64,000 nucleotides of DNA from Methylomonas rapida (GTDB lineage Bacteria > Pseudomonadota > Gammaproteobacteria > Methylococcales > Methylomonadaceae), in NCBI RefSeq assembly GCF_024360925.2, contig NZ_CP113517.1, forward strand, positions 2,728,001 through 2,792,000, read 5' to 3'. How positions within the stretch are numbered: position 1 is the stretch's first letter; each line of letters starts with the position of its first letter. Under the pieces are notes generated by a model, which saw only the letters and a program-made list of their open reading frames with translations, ran no database searches and had not been told where the DNA came from. This document shows positions 26,295 through 36,798 of the stretch, in pieces. Made by a program: the position numbers and the translations under genes.

Positions 26295-26343
26295 CTTTCA
26301 TTTGCCGGGGCGATGCCTAGCCTTCATGAACGTTACGATGAAG
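26295..26343 (+). repeat. Dispersed 48-bp repeat, copy 1
   Basis: The sequence starting CTTTCATTTGCCGGGGCGAT and ending CGTTACGATGAA recurs in inverse orientation at 41555-41602 with few differences. It lies in the gap between IS110 element 1 and the nuclease gene. Nature unknown; probably a genomic dispersed repeat. Confidence 0.6.
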
Positions 26344-26487
26344 TTTTTCTCATTCACATCAGCAAAACCAATAAACATAAGTCACCAGAGTTATCCCCCT
26401 CAATCGCCGCTAGGCTAATCGGTTTTTTAGTATGCGGAGTAGCATGGTAGATTTGCGGCCTTTTTGTTTCAGGATCAGCCGCCAACC

Positions 26488-27252
26488 ATGCGATATGCCA
26501 TTTTCACGCTCGTATTCATTGCATTGTCATCATGCTCACCATCTGAATACGTCAAACCGATAAGCGACTTACGGGAGCCAAAGCCAACCGGCAGCTTACT
26601 CCAACTAGATTACGAAGGTTTTACGGTCTGGCTCGATTGCGAGAAACGCGGTGCGGTGAAATTCAGATACAACGCTCAACACGACATCGGCGCCGGCCAG
26701 CGCGATAGTAGTTTTTACCTCGATCGCCAAGTACCCAGCGAATGTCAGCAGACCAGCGCCAAGGGCTATGGCCAAAATTACGACCGCGGCCACCTTGTAC
26801 CGGCCAATCATCTTGATCATTCGGAATTGGGCATCAAGCAGAGCAACTACATGACCAATATCCTGCCACAGGCGGCCAACATGAACCGAGGGGCTTGGCT
26901 TCTGACCGAGGAAATTATCGAATGCTACCGCGACATCGATGAGTTGCTGGTGATTGGCGGCGTGATATGGGGCAACAATCCGACGGATGATTACTTCGTG
27001 AAGTCACATGGCGTAGCAACGCCAGACGCCTTCTGGAAGGTAATCGTTCGCGGGCGTGGCCAAGACGAGCGGGCAATCGCCTGGATCGTGCCGAATTCGG
27101 TGGAGGCCACCAAGAAAAACCTGGACCGTTACCTGGTGACGGTCGATGACATCGAGCGTGTGACCGGCGAAAAAATACCGGTCTCCGATTATGCCAAGCA
27201 TGATAAACCAAGGCATTCTTGGATGATCCCGAGAGGATGCGACAAGGGTTAA
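26488..27252 (+). CDS. DNA/RNA non-specific endonuclease, lipoprotein
   Basis: From the ATG at 26488 the product is 254 residues. It starts with a lipoprotein signal (IALSSC, Cys16), so it should be anchored in the envelope. The NUC1-type core is intact: DRGHLVPANH at 99-108 with the catalytic His102, and NILPQAANMNRGAW at about 124-137 with the metal-binding Asn. Such ββα-metal nucleases degrade DNA and RNA outside the cytoplasm, for nutrient use or to limit DNA uptake. An upstream TTG is in frame but would hide the signal peptide, so I reject it. Confidence 0.85.
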   Translation: MRYAIFTLVFIALSSCSPSEYVKPISDLREPKPTGSLLQLDYEGFTVWLDCEKRGAVKFRYNAQHDIGAGQRDSSFYLDRQVPSECQQTSAKGYGQNYDRGHLVPANHLDHSELGIKQSNYMTNILPQAANMNRGAWLLTEEIIECYRDIDELLVIGGVIWGNNPTDDYFVKSHGVATPDAFWKVIVRGRGQDERAIAWIVPNSVEATKKNLDRYLVTVDDIERVTGEKIPVSDYAKHDKPRHSWMIPRGCDKG

Positions 27253-27379
27253 TAGTGGAAGTGGTAGAAGTCCAATGAACGAAAAGTACGCTAAGTTGTA
27301 AAACAGATTGTTGATAAAGCCATGCCTTTCGGTTAGAAGGTTGGATCCATCAATAAAACATCCGTTACAGGAGGCCGCT

Positions 27380-28522
27380 ATGCAAGTTTTAGACAGTTTG
27401 AAAATTATACAAATTGGTTTGCTGGCGACAGGCCTTGCCTGCTCGCCAGCGGTTTTTGCGAAGAAATCAAACTTTGACAACATCGTGGTATTCGGCAGCA
27501 GTCTAAGCGATTCCGGGAATGCGTTTACTTTGATCAAAAACGCGGTCGACTTGGGTTATGGCCAATGCAACCTTGGAGAGCCGCTGAATGTTCCGCCTTA
27601 CGACCAAATGGATAAGCTGCAAATAATGGATGATTTTTATGAGCTGTTGGTCCCAGACGGGGTTTACGCCCGCGGTGGTCATCACGTTACCAATGGCGCA
27701 ACCTGGATAGAACAATTTGCGCGCGGGCAAGGTTTATCTGGAAATGTGCGACCGGCGCTACTGAGTTACAGCATTCAGGCTAATAATTACGCGGTGGGCG
27801 GTGCACGGGCGCGGCCAGTGACGGAAGAAACGCCGGCTGACGATGTTATTCGGTGTCGTTTCAATCTTTCCGACCAGGTCAATGCATACTTGGCCGATCA
27901 CCAAATCGATGCGTCACATCCGATTTCAGAAAAAACATTATTTACCATAGAAATAGGCGGTAATGACGTGAGGGATGCGCTGGATGTGTTATTGAACACC
28001 CAAGATGAGCCAGAGTCAGCCGCAAAAGCTTTGATCGGGCAAGCGATAACTCAAATTGCGCTAGCGATTCAAAGCTTACACAGTCTAGGGGCTGAAAACT
28101 TTCTGTTGGTAAATGTCCCAAATATTGCGCGGACACCTACGGTCAGACTGTTGAATGGGTTATATACGCCTCCACCCACACCAGAAGAACTAACTATTGC
28201 CTATAATGCAAACTTGTTGTCTGTGGGCTTCAATGAAGCACTGTCAGTGCTCCAAGCGCAATTTAATGCCTTGTACGACATTAAAATCCGCACGCTAGAT
28301 TTGTATGGCTTACTTGAAGAGATCATTTATGATCGAGAAAGTAATGATTCGAATCTGTTTGGCATAATCAATGTCACCGACGCTTGCATCAAGCCAAACA
28401 AACCGCCATTTACCTGTAAAAAACCCGGAACTTACCTATTCTGGGACGGCATACATCCTACCGAAACAGTGCATGGCTTCATCGCGCAACGGGCAATGAA
28501 TGCGTTGGAAAATTCCGATTAG
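27380..28522 (+). CDS. Secreted SGNH/GDSL-family hydrolase (esterase/lipase)
   Basis: The ATG at 27380 follows CAGGAGG and starts with a signal peptide (about 1-27, cleaved after VFA). Of the 380 residues, block I reads FGSSLSDSGN at 38-47, so the usual Asp of GDSL is Ser while the catalytic Ser41 is kept. GGND appears near 193 as block III and the C-terminal DGIHPTE gives Asp356 and His359. All catalytic parts are present. It likely hydrolyses esters or phospholipids in the periplasm or outside. It follows the nuclease gene by about 130 bases, so two secreted hydrolases are neighbours. Confidence 0.85.
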   Translation: MQVLDSLKIIQIGLLATGLACSPAVFAKKSNFDNIVVFGSSLSDSGNAFTLIKNAVDLGYGQCNLGEPLNVPPYDQMDKLQIMDDFYELLVPDGVYARGGHHVTNGATWIEQFARGQGLSGNVRPALLSYSIQANNYAVGGARARPVTEETPADDVIRCRFNLSDQVNAYLADHQIDASHPISEKTLFTIEIGGNDVRDALDVLLNTQDEPESAAKALIGQAITQIALAIQSLHSLGAENFLLVNVPNIARTPTVRLLNGLYTPPPTPEELTIAYNANLLSVGFNEALSVLQAQFNALYDIKIRTLDLYGLLEEIIYDRESNDSNLFGIINVTDACIKPNKPPFTCKKPGTYLFWDGIHPTETVHGFIAQRAMNALENSD

Positions 28523-28652
28523 GTTTAGCGATTGGCTCTCAAGAAACAGCCAAATTAATATTTTATAATCAATGGGTTACAGGCTATTCAAAATTATTGA
28601 ATGATCCCTCAAACAGCTTGAGGCACTAGGTCAAATCCCAGCGATTTCGCTT

Positions 28653-29933
28653 TTAGCTGTAAATATTTGAGCGTGCGGTCCTGGAATTTCGCGTCATATT
28701 CAGCTTGTGACTGCTGAAGTACTCGGTGCCCTGTGTTAACAAGGCGTACACTAATCGGGCTAATTTATGCGCCGTGGCCGTGATGGCTTTTCCTTTACCC
28801 AGGCGAGCCGCCGTTCTCCGGTAATAAGCGCCTAAACCGCATTGGCTGCGATGCAAACCTTGCGCCGCTAACTTAAGCGCACGCGCTACCCGGTTGGGTA
28901 TGCGTTTGCTGGCACCAGAAAGCCGTTTGCCGCCCGAGATCCGGGTGCCGGGACACAAGCCCAACCACGAACAAAAATGCTTGGCCGTTTTAAACTTGGA
29001 TAGGTCCGTGCCTAACTCCACCAACACTTTAAGGGCCGTGCAGACATCAATACCGCCAATTTGGGTTAAATCCACGCCAGCCCATTGCCTCAGCGCCTCG
29101 TGCGCATCGAAACCGGGCGCATTCTTGCCGCCGCGTTTGGTTTTGCCTTTGGCGACTTTAAGGTCACGACAACGTAAAGAAGCGATGAGCGCCTCCAACT
29201 GGGCATCGGCATCCGCGATCAAGGCTTGATAGCTGTCATAGAGCGATAAGGCTTGCGACAGGCAAAATACATGCTCGACTTTCCAGGTCCCCTCCAAGCT
29301 TTTAGCAATATCCACTTCACTGGCCTTTATCCTGTAATTGCGATGTTTAGCCAATTCGAGAGGATCTCGTTCGCCGGCCACAATGGCCCGTATGATGTTC
29401 AATCCGGTTTGCCCCGTGATATCTGTGATGACGTTGGTGAGTTGCAGATTCATTTGGGTAAGCGCTTTTTGCATGCGTTGTACGCAACGCGCTTGATCTT
29501 GCAGCAAACTGTCGCGCTGGCGAGAGACGGCACGTAATGCACAGACCTGGGCGGGCGGGCGAAAGGCCGAACTGAGCAGCCCAAAACTCATCAACTGCTG
29601 GAGCCACTGGCAATCCAGTACGTCGGATTTACGGCCCGAGACATTTTTGACGCTACGCGCGTTGACCAACATCACCTCAATGCCGTGCGCTTCCAACACC
29701 TCGAACACCGGAATCCAATGAACGCCCGTCGATTCCAAAGCGGCAATCGTGATGCCGCAGTCGAGTAGCCATCTCGCGAGCGTTTGAAGGTCTTCGGTAT
29801 AACATCCGAATTCCCGCACCGGCTCTGTCGAACGATCCGCCGGAACGGCCGCAAAGTGACTGCGGCTGCCAATGTCGATGCCAGCAGCATTCAGATACTG
29901 GATAGTCAATACTTTGTTGACGCGCATAGCCAT
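28653..29933 (-). CDS. IS110-family transposase (element 2)
   Basis: I start it at the ATG at 29933, which has CTGGAG eight bases upstream; further upstream codons are in frame but lack a site. The 426-residue product has the DEDD domain (AAGIDIGSRSHFAAVPADRS, ALESTGVHWIPVFEVL, VKNVSGRKSDVLDCQWLQQL) and the Tnp_20 domain (LTQIGGIDVCTALKVLVELG, FCSWLGLCPGTRISGGKRLS). About 200 non-coding bases upstream (29934-30150) could encode the bridge RNA. A hairpin CCTCAA-ACAGC-TTGAGG lies at 28607-28623 beyond the stop. Element ends were not found. Confidence 0.92.
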   Translation of the reverse strand: MAMRVNKVLTIQYLNAAGIDIGSRSHFAAVPADRSTEPVREFGCYTEDLQTLARWLLDCGITIAALESTGVHWIPVFEVLEAHGIEVMLVNARSVKNVSGRKSDVLDCQWLQQLMSFGLLSSAFRPPAQVCALRAVSRQRDSLLQDQARCVQRMQKALTQMNLQLTNVITDITGQTGLNIIRAIVAGERDPLELAKHRNYRIKASEVDIAKSLEGTWKVEHVFCLSQALSLYDSYQALIADADAQLEALIASLRCRDLKVAKGKTKRGGKNAPGFDAHEALRQWAGVDLTQIGGIDVCTALKVLVELGTDLSKFKTAKHFCSWLGLCPGTRISGGKRLSGASKRIPNRVARALKLAAQGLHRSQCGLGAYYRRTAARLGKGKAITATAHKLARLVYALLTQGTEYFSSHKLNMTRNSRTARSNIYS

Positions 29934-30271
29934 GAGTAAACTCCAGATAACAAATCTAAAGGGCCTCACCAGCAACGGGACATCGTCATGCTCATTCTCT
30001 CAAGCGGGATGCAAAAGCTCACCAAAGTCGCCGACGTCACCAGACCACACTCAGACAACGGGCACAGGGCACCAGTGCTTATTCGGTCTTTGCTGGAAAG
30101 ACTCACATAGCATAAACTCAAAACCAGCCTTTCCCTGTTTCTTGTTAACGCCATGCGCCCGTAGGGGGGCTTACTTTGCTCAGAACCAACAGCAAACACG
30201 CGGCGTCGTTTGCGTTGGTTATGGTGTCCTAAGTGTTTCCTGGCGCTCCGTCGTAAAACATTAGACGCCGT

Positions 30272-30685
30272 TTAACTCTCCGGATATTCAGCATAGCGCG
30301 GCAAGGTATCTCCATCGCATGACCAATCAGTTCTTGAATGCCAGAAAATTCGTGCTTGAGGTTTGATTGGAATTTCATCGTCCAGCGATCCGGCAGGAAC
30401 CACGACTCCGTTTAGTTCTGGAACAAATCGAGCAACTTGGCTGCCGCATTCGCTGCAAAACTGGCGGGTGAAGCGCTTGGCGTCCGGCACTTTGAATTGC
30501 TTCACCAAAGATTCTCCGGCGGTAAACGCCAAATCCGCGTTTGCCAAGAACAGATTGGTAGCGTGCCCAGTGCCGGAAGACTTGCGGCAACGGGAACAAT
30601 GGCAGTGATAAAAACGTTCTGGATTTCCACTGACTTGGTATTTCACGGCGCCGCAAAGGCAGCCGCCTTTAAACGTGATTGCCAT
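30272..30685 (-). CDS. GFA-family (glutathione-dependent formaldehyde-activating-like) protein
   Basis: The ATG at 30685 has AGGGGG six bases upstream. The 137-residue product carries the seven-Cys zinc pattern of the GFA family: C9-x-C11, C28-x-C30-x-x-C33 and C77-x-x-C80, in GGCLCGAVKY, YHCHCSRCRK and FCSECGS. Some members speed the joining of formaldehyde to glutathione, though for most the activity is unproven. In a methylotroph such a protein would make sense as cargo, but the host is itself an inference. It stands alone. Confidence 0.9.
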   Translation of the reverse strand: MAITFKGGCLCGAVKYQVSGNPERFYHCHCSRCRKSSGTGHATNLFLANADLAFTAGESLVKQFKVPDAKRFTRQFCSECGSQVARFVPELNGVVVPAGSLDDEIPIKPQARIFWHSRTDWSCDGDTLPRYAEYPES

Positions 30686-31472
30686 AAAGCCCCCTGGTAA
30701 TAAAAAACGAAATAGCGGACGCGCACCCAGAACCGGACGAGCCAAATCCTTGCATAAGAACCCTGACCGGTTTAGCGTCTTAAGTCTACATCATAAAGCG
30801 AGCGGCCTTCCCGCGACAAACAGAAACCAAAAGCCGGTTGACCTTGCAAAGCAGGAAGCTACAATATGACGACATATTAGGAGCTAATTGGGCCCAGACC
30901 AATAAAAAACTACTTGCTACGCCCGAGCAAACGGAAATCGTTGCAGGATGGACTAGCGTGCGTATTCCGATCAAACCCGCCACTGATTCCAATCTCAAAA
31001 CCACCACCCATTCCGATATGATTGCGCCAGTACAGAATGAGTTTTTTAGGAGCTGTGAACTGTCGCAATCGACCCAAACCCGTCATGCGACTTTCTCCAA
31101 AGCGGCCGCATGCCGAAACATCTTTTTTCGAGTTTAGCTTCTACGAAGCAGTCCTTGGCGACCTCATCCAATCGGCCATAAGCCGACAGCTGCATCAACA
31201 AAATCACCGGCAGTGTTGATATCTTAAGCCGTCATTGAAGATTCAGAAATCAGTCGAATATATGCTTGGAAAGCTATTACTGCTTTAGACTGTCATTTCA
31301 TGCCATCAGCTGCCGTTTATGTCACGTTTTCAGCAACTCTTTTCCCAATACTAGGTGTTTATTGGCTTGAAATTCAACATGATAAGGAATGTGAAATATT
31401 TGGCCTGATGATTGCTTGTATACGCGGACGACTTATAGCTGTTAATTTGACTTCTAAAAAATTAGGCTCTCG
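30686..31472. other. 787 bp without a convincing gene
   Basis: Short frames on both strands overlap each other and have no ribosome sites or recognisable motifs. No repeat or RNA gene was noticed. The last part must hold the promoter of the PEP-CTERM gene that starts at 31473. Confidence 0.4.
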
Positions 31473-32573
31473 ATGCGACTACTGGACAAAAAAATTGCTC
31501 GATTTACTTTTCTGACATGGATTTTTCTGTTTACCTTGCCAACAAGCGCGATGTCATTAGACCTGGGGTTAGCGGGCCAATTTAACGCCTTCGTACTTAA
31601 TGATATGACAGCAAGCCATTCCGATGTGGAAGGCCGTCTTGCGGTTGGCGGCAACCTCAACCTGCAGCATTATGCGATCGGCATGGAACTCGGCAACTCT
31701 CAAGGTTATCGGGATGACCTAATTGTTGGCGGTGCGTTGAATTTCAGCGACGGGCGTGTCTATAACGGTAATGCCCGAAGCGGGGGGACTGCCACCATTG
31801 AACGCGTGGGCTTTTATAGTGAAGACCAGATTAACAGACTCAACGGAAACTATATTGCAGGAAATCCCATCGATTTTAGCCAAATTGGAGGGGAACTCGC
31901 CGATAAATCCAGGCTATGGGGTAATTTGAGCGTTAATGGTTTGGTCGATTTTGAAAGTTGGGGTGGTTTAACCTTGGCCGGCGACGATCCAACCCTGAAT
32001 ATTTTTTCGATTTCCGCCGAACAATTGGGAAGCACGACAAAATTTCTATTAGACATACCCGACTCTGCGCGAGCCTTAATCAATGTCACCGGCAAAAACG
32101 TCACGATGCAAGGATTCGGCTTTTACCGACAAGAGGATGGCGTTCCTGTGAATGACGATGACGGACGCATTCCAGACAATGCGCCGCCCAAGCGTCACGA
32201 TGGTTTGCTGACGCAGAACATTCTGTTTAACTTCATCGAGGCGGAAGTTTTGGAAGCCTATGCCATAGGCATTAAAGGCAGTATCTTGGCGCCGCTGGCC
32301 GACATGATTTTTTACAATGGCCACATAGATGGCAATTTGATCGTTAACTCGTTGAGCAGCAAGCCAGGCGAATACACGGGCCAAGTCAATTACTATCCTT
32401 TTATGGGCATGACGGAATCGTCGTCCGCAATACCAGAACCGCCGCATGTTGCCTTGATTGTCATTTTCTTATTTGGCCTAGTCATCAAGACGCATACCAC
32501 CCCGCAACGAAGGATCGCTGGCAAGTTGATTAAAAACCAGCGTTGTTCTCTTACGATAGAGATAAATACCTAA
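31473..32573 (+). CDS. Choice-of-anchor A family protein with PEP-CTERM-like end
   Basis: The 366-residue protein has a signal peptide (about 10-27), then the start of a choice-of-anchor A domain: GLAGQFNAFVLNDMTASHSD, VEGRLAVGGNLNLQHYAIG and RDDLIVGGALNFSDGRVY. That domain forms a repetitive beta structure in surface proteins. Near the C-terminus an IPEPPH motif precedes a hydrophobic helix (VALIVIFLFGLVI) and a basic tail, the three-part PEP-CTERM sorting signal processed by exosortase. The tail is longer than usual (about 30 residues). It should be an exported envelope or matrix protein. Confidence 0.8.
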   Translation: MRLLDKKIARFTFLTWIFLFTLPTSAMSLDLGLAGQFNAFVLNDMTASHSDVEGRLAVGGNLNLQHYAIGMELGNSQGYRDDLIVGGALNFSDGRVYNGNARSGGTATIERVGFYSEDQINRLNGNYIAGNPIDFSQIGGELADKSRLWGNLSVNGLVDFESWGGLTLAGDDPTLNIFSISAEQLGSTTKFLLDIPDSARALINVTGKNVTMQGFGFYRQEDGVPVNDDDGRIPDNAPPKRHDGLLTQNILFNFIEAEVLEAYAIGIKGSILAPLADMIFYNGHIDGNLIVNSLSSKPGEYTGQVNYYPFMGMTESSSAIPEPPHVALIVIFLFGLVIKTHTTPQRRIAGKLIKNQRCSLTIEINT

Positions 32574-32601
32574 TCTGACAAAGTAGAAATAACAAACTGA
32601 T

Positions 32602-32700
32602 GAGGAACTTGCAAAATACCACTATTAGTGGCCAATTAATTTTAAAAACCACTATATCTAGTGGTTTTTGCGTAAAATTTCATAATTTTGCAAGTACCTC
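32602..32700. repeat. 100-bp palindromic MITE-like element, copy 1
   Basis: The element begins GAGGAACTTGCAAAAT and ends ATTTTGCAAGTACCTC, so its ends are inverted repeats, and it contains inner ACTATTAGTG and AACCACTATATCTAGTGGTT palindromes. Its reverse complement is nearly the sequence at 40771-40870. The two copies flank the pilus operon and the thioester-like PEP-CTERM gene. It lies between the choice-of-anchor gene and pilE. Confidence 0.8.
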
Positions 32701-32742
32701 TGATTTAAAGGCACTTTTAAAGCTGAATGTTTACCATCTGGG

Positions 32743-33195
32743 TTACCAGCATTCCGCTACGGTTGCTGCGGACACACCTTTTACCCCAGTATTAGTAAGC
32801 GTCAACGTTCCGCATTTGTCATTAGCCTGCGCGCCGGTTGGCGTGGCCGACAGTGCGTAGGTATTTGCAGTGACCGCGCTGATGGTCAAACTATAAACAG
32901 CGTTCCCTGATGTGGGGCTCTGTGAATGATAGATAGACGGAGAGCCTGTATCATTGGTGCCTGCTGCTCCACAACTATTAGCACCATCCGTTCCTCCGGC
33001 ATCGCAGTAACTATTGGACTCCGTAAAGTGCCTTTCCATCGCATTTGCCAAGCCCATTAATGCCCCTTCTGCATCGGCTCGGCGTGATTTCCTGACATGT
33101 TCTTGGTAGCTTGGAAGGGCGATAGAGACAAGAATACCGACAATCGCCACGGTAACCATCAATTCAACTAAGGTGAATGCCTGTTGTTTATTCAT
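32743..33195 (-). CDS. pilE: Type IV pilin PilE
   Basis: The 150-residue prepilin has a short leader and class III cleavage site, MNKQQA then FTLVELMVTVAIVGILVS. The residue before the cleavage site is Ala rather than the usual Gly. The C-terminal half is Gly/Ser/Thr-rich with Cys residues at about 63, 74, 127 and 149 for a disulfide-closed loop. It is the last gene of the minor-pilin operon, after pilY1, the position of pilE in Pseudomonas. It would be a minor or major pilus subunit cut by the prepilin peptidase, which is not in this window. Confidence 0.9.
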   Translation of the reverse strand: MNKQQAFTLVELMVTVAIVGILVSIALPSYQEHVRKSRRADAEGALMGLANAMERHFTESNSYCDAGGTDGANSCGAAGTNDTGSPSIYHSQSPTSGNAVYSLTISAVTANTYALSATPTGAQANDKCGTLTLTNTGVKGVSAATVAECW

Positions 33196-33231
33196 TATGG
33201 GTGTAACCTGTTCTTATTAAAGATAGCAGTA

Positions 33232-34500
33232 TCATAAAAGTTGACGCCAGGATTGTCGTCTGGCTGGAAGCAGTGTTGGGGCTACGCTTTCAGGCGCTTT
33301 TTCCTTGACCAGCCATAGATTGGCGCTACTGCCGCTGGTGTATTTGCAATCTATACCATTTTCACAGTTGATCACGGCCGGCGTGTCGATAATACCAACC
33401 TGGGATTTGACTCCGGAAGCGGCAACGGCGACGCCATTTATCATCACCATGTCGTTGTCATCGACTTTGCCGTCATTATTTAAATCGATAGGTGTGCCTG
33501 ATAGGCGTGCTCCGGAAAACTGATCCAATTCCATCAGCCAACTCGTACCGCCAGCGGTGCAAACATTGGTATTTGGAATCAAAGTTGGAAATATCACAAC
33601 ACCATGCCGCAATATGGGCATGCTTACGACCTTTTCGCCTTGCAATCCATAAACCGGGGAAATCAAATCGACAAACCAACCGCGCCTATTAATGTTATTG
33701 GTGCAGGGTGTGGTGGTTGTCGTTGGCAACGTAGAGCCATAAGCAACTTCGCAATCTGAGCTGATGCGTACATCGCCGTTAGCGCTGGAGCCGTCGGCTA
33801 GTAAGGTGTTGCCGCCACTGGTTTCGGCAATAATGCTTTGTTGTTGGAGCGATGATCGACCTGATACCACACCGTTACAGCCGGCTGCACTGGTTTTATC
33901 GCACTGATCCCATATGGCATAAAAGCTTTGTACCTGCGGCACGGTCGGAACCAGATTATCATCCGTCTCGAAATATTTTCCCGTACCGAAATAAAGCATC
34001 ACACCACTGGTCTGCCCTGTGGCGGTTGCCTTGCCCGCTGCTGGCTTGGCGGTAATTGGCTGCGTCGCGGCAAGACTATCCGTTGCGACGAACAGAGGAG
34101 AACCCGAGTATGCGACTCCCCAGTTGGCGGTGTCACTACTGCTGACATCGAATTTCCACAAATTACCGTTCAAATCACCGGCATAAATATAATCCACTAT
34201 TTTGTCGTTATCGCTATCGACAGCAATCGGACTAGATAATCCATTAATCCCACTTGCGGTTTCCGCTTCTATTTTCTTAATCAAGGCTCCCGTTTCAATA
34301 TTGATGATAAATAGCACGGCCTTGCCGGCTAAGCTGTTATAACCGTTAGCAACAACCGCAGCCCATTGACCGTTAGCCATACGCACCACGTTGACCTGGG
34401 GTAGCGTGTACCCCATATCGGCATCGTTGCTGCTGGCAAACTCCCAAAGTACTTTATCGGCACCGAATGCGTCAGGATCGGTTACGTCGAGTGCAAACAC
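33232..34500 (-). pseudogene. pilY1: PilY1, C-terminal part (after in-frame stop)
   Basis: This frame continues the 34501-36753 gene without any shift: the only break is a TGA between ...GGGGK and VFALDVTDPDAF. PilY1 proteins normally read GKGVFALDVTDP here, so one Gly codon became TGA. The part encodes the rest of the beta-propeller and the calcium loop DLNNDGKVDDND near residue 345, and ends in the family-typical SWRQLL. The first codon after the stop is GTG, so restart of translation there is possible but has no clear ribosome site. Confidence 0.8.
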
Positions 34501-36753
34501 TCATTTGCCGCCGCCCCCCAAACTACCCACTAATACGGTATGCCATGCGCCCTCATAGAACACATCGCCGCTTTGGGCTGAGCCGTCAACGAAATAATGA
34601 TGGCTATAGGAGGGATCACTTAGCGTCACCAATTTGCTGCTTATCACGGCATTGGGAACATAAGCAAAGATCTCTTTACCACCATCGACGCCAGTGCTGG
34701 CATCAAAGCCGTGCAACATGCCATCATTAGCACCGACATAGATCATTTGGCGGCGAATGGTACTTGCGAAGCCACCATAGCTTGAACCTTCGCTACCCGG
34801 CAGAGAGGCATATCCGGCATCGTCCCGACCCACAAAAAGAGGATCGGAATTGACGATATCCCCTAAGATACTGCTGCGGTTTCTGAAGCTACCTCCATTG
34901 CTCTGCTCTAGGGTTTGAACGCCTCTCAAATAGTCGACTACATCTTGGCTGCCCAGAATATTCTGCTGACTGGCATTAAGGCTGCTCCAAACAAAGGGAA
35001 TGCCCTTGCTTGTGGTGGCTGAAGGGTTATAAGAAAAAATGTCTCGATCGGCTGGGCTTGGTATCAGCGCGTTCGCACTCCATGTTTTTTGCCCAATCGC
35101 TCCGGCATCAAGTTTTCCATTGCCATTGGTATCTTCCCCCGGATCAAGCACTTTATCGCCATTAATGTCCTCACTGAGAAGCCTGAATGCCTGTAAGTTA
35201 CCGCTCCAATCGCCGCTGTCAAATACTGCTTGGTAAATCAAAGTATCGGTCTGAAATTGAGTGGAATTGGTGGCAACCGAAGATGAAGCGCTGGCCTGTT
35301 CGGTAATAAAGTTAAAAGCGCTGACCAAGCTAGCGCTCAATTCGGCTTCGTTGCCGGCAAAATAAAATTTGCCACCGCCGTGCAATGCAGCATCCCTAGG
35401 CAGCGGGTTTACTCCGGGTATGTTAGGATTGATAGCATCGTCTGCAAAGCCGACGATAAATGTGGTCAAATTATTCTTGGCCTTATTCGATTCATTCTCA
35501 TTGCGCAAATCTGGCCGTAAATCCATGTCGAACAAGGCTTGGGTCACATCGTCGAGATAATCACTGGAATTATTGCCGGCATTGTTAACTGACAAGTTAG
35601 GTGTCGCACCATTACCACCAGGGTAAGGGTATGCTTTTTTCATGTCGTAGGTCGTACAACTGTTGCTAAAATTGCCTGAACAGTCCCCGTCATAGTCCTT
35701 GAGATAACTATTGGTTGCAATATCACGATCCGATGAAGGCAAACCGTCAGTAATCAGCACAGCGAAATTCCGCTGGCAGCTATACTGAATTGGACTACTG
35801 GAATATGTGGCTTCGCTAGCAATTGCGGTGCGTCCCGACCAACCGGTACTGTTGCCTAAAGCACTCGGCAGAACACTATTCTTGCTTACCGTGGACGCAT
35901 TACTGGTACCGGCCCTCAAAACTACATTATTACTACCGGTGGCAAAGTAGTTGCCAATATCCGCCATGGTTTCAGCCAGCGGCGTGTGCGCATTTGCACT
36001 GGTTGCATTGATACGGTTTTTGATATTGGCCTTCTTTGTGGTACCCAAATCATCAACCGCTTCCCACAGCGTTCCGCCGTTATCGACATTGAAAGTCGTG
36101 AATCCGATACGCGTATCACTGGTTAATGAATCCACCAGGAAATTCGCGGCGTTTTTGGCAACTTGTAAGCGGGTGGATGTAGTGCCGGCTTTGGCGATTT
36201 CGTTGCCGTAATACCAATTCAGATAATTCGCGCGCTGGGCAGTGGTGGTAACATTAGAAGGCAAAGTAAGATTGGTGGTATAGGCAATATTAGACGCAAA
36301 ACATTTGGTTCCGATGGTATTGCCTGACTTATAGCCGAAAAAGTTGCTGGGTATGGTGGTGCCATAGGTTACCGGGTTAGTCACCGTCACCGTGCAACGG
36401 CCTCTACTGTTATTCCAAGACCCGCCCGCATTCTGGCATTTAGTTCTGGTATTCAAAGAGGTATCAACTTGTGTGCCGGTGGTTGAATTGGGCAGCGAAT
36501 TGGCATCGCAGTTGGCACCCGTAGGATAAGTCGTCACCGGGTTGTAATCAGAGCCCGAGGCATTGATCGTCAGGGCTTCCGCCATGGACATCGAGTTATC
36601 CAGCATCAGCATCACATTGGGCTTGACAGAACTGGTCAAAAACAATGGTGATTGGGCGACATCAGCATGTGCCATGGCACTGAACAAGAAAAAAACTAAC
36701 AGCGTGAATTCAAGTCGGCGAGATATCGGGCGCTTGTAAAAATAGAATGCCAT
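34501..36753 (-). pseudogene. pilY1: PilY1, N-terminal part (truncated by TGA)
   Basis: The 750-residue part has a signal peptide (cleaved near AMAHA, about residue 30), a von Willebrand-type metal site MLDNSMSMAE at about 50-60, calcium-type loops (DINGDKVLDPGEDTNGNGKL at about 545-565), and the first half of the C-terminal propeller. PilY1 sits at the pilus tip, promotes pilus extension and acts as adhesin and mechanosensor. With the downstream frame the whole protein would be about 1173 residues, normal for the family. The stop cuts inside the propeller, so the product as read is probably not functional. A sequencing error or natural read-through are the alternatives. Confidence 0.8.
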
Positions 36754-36798
36754 GAGGCCTCCCTGAAAAGAAACGAGAATGCTATACCTTGGAATACA

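Noticed and set aside
34498..34503. TGA in pilY1 as a selenocysteine codon
   Set aside because: The family has Gly at this position, not Cys, and the bases after the TGA show no clear SECIS-like hairpin by eye.
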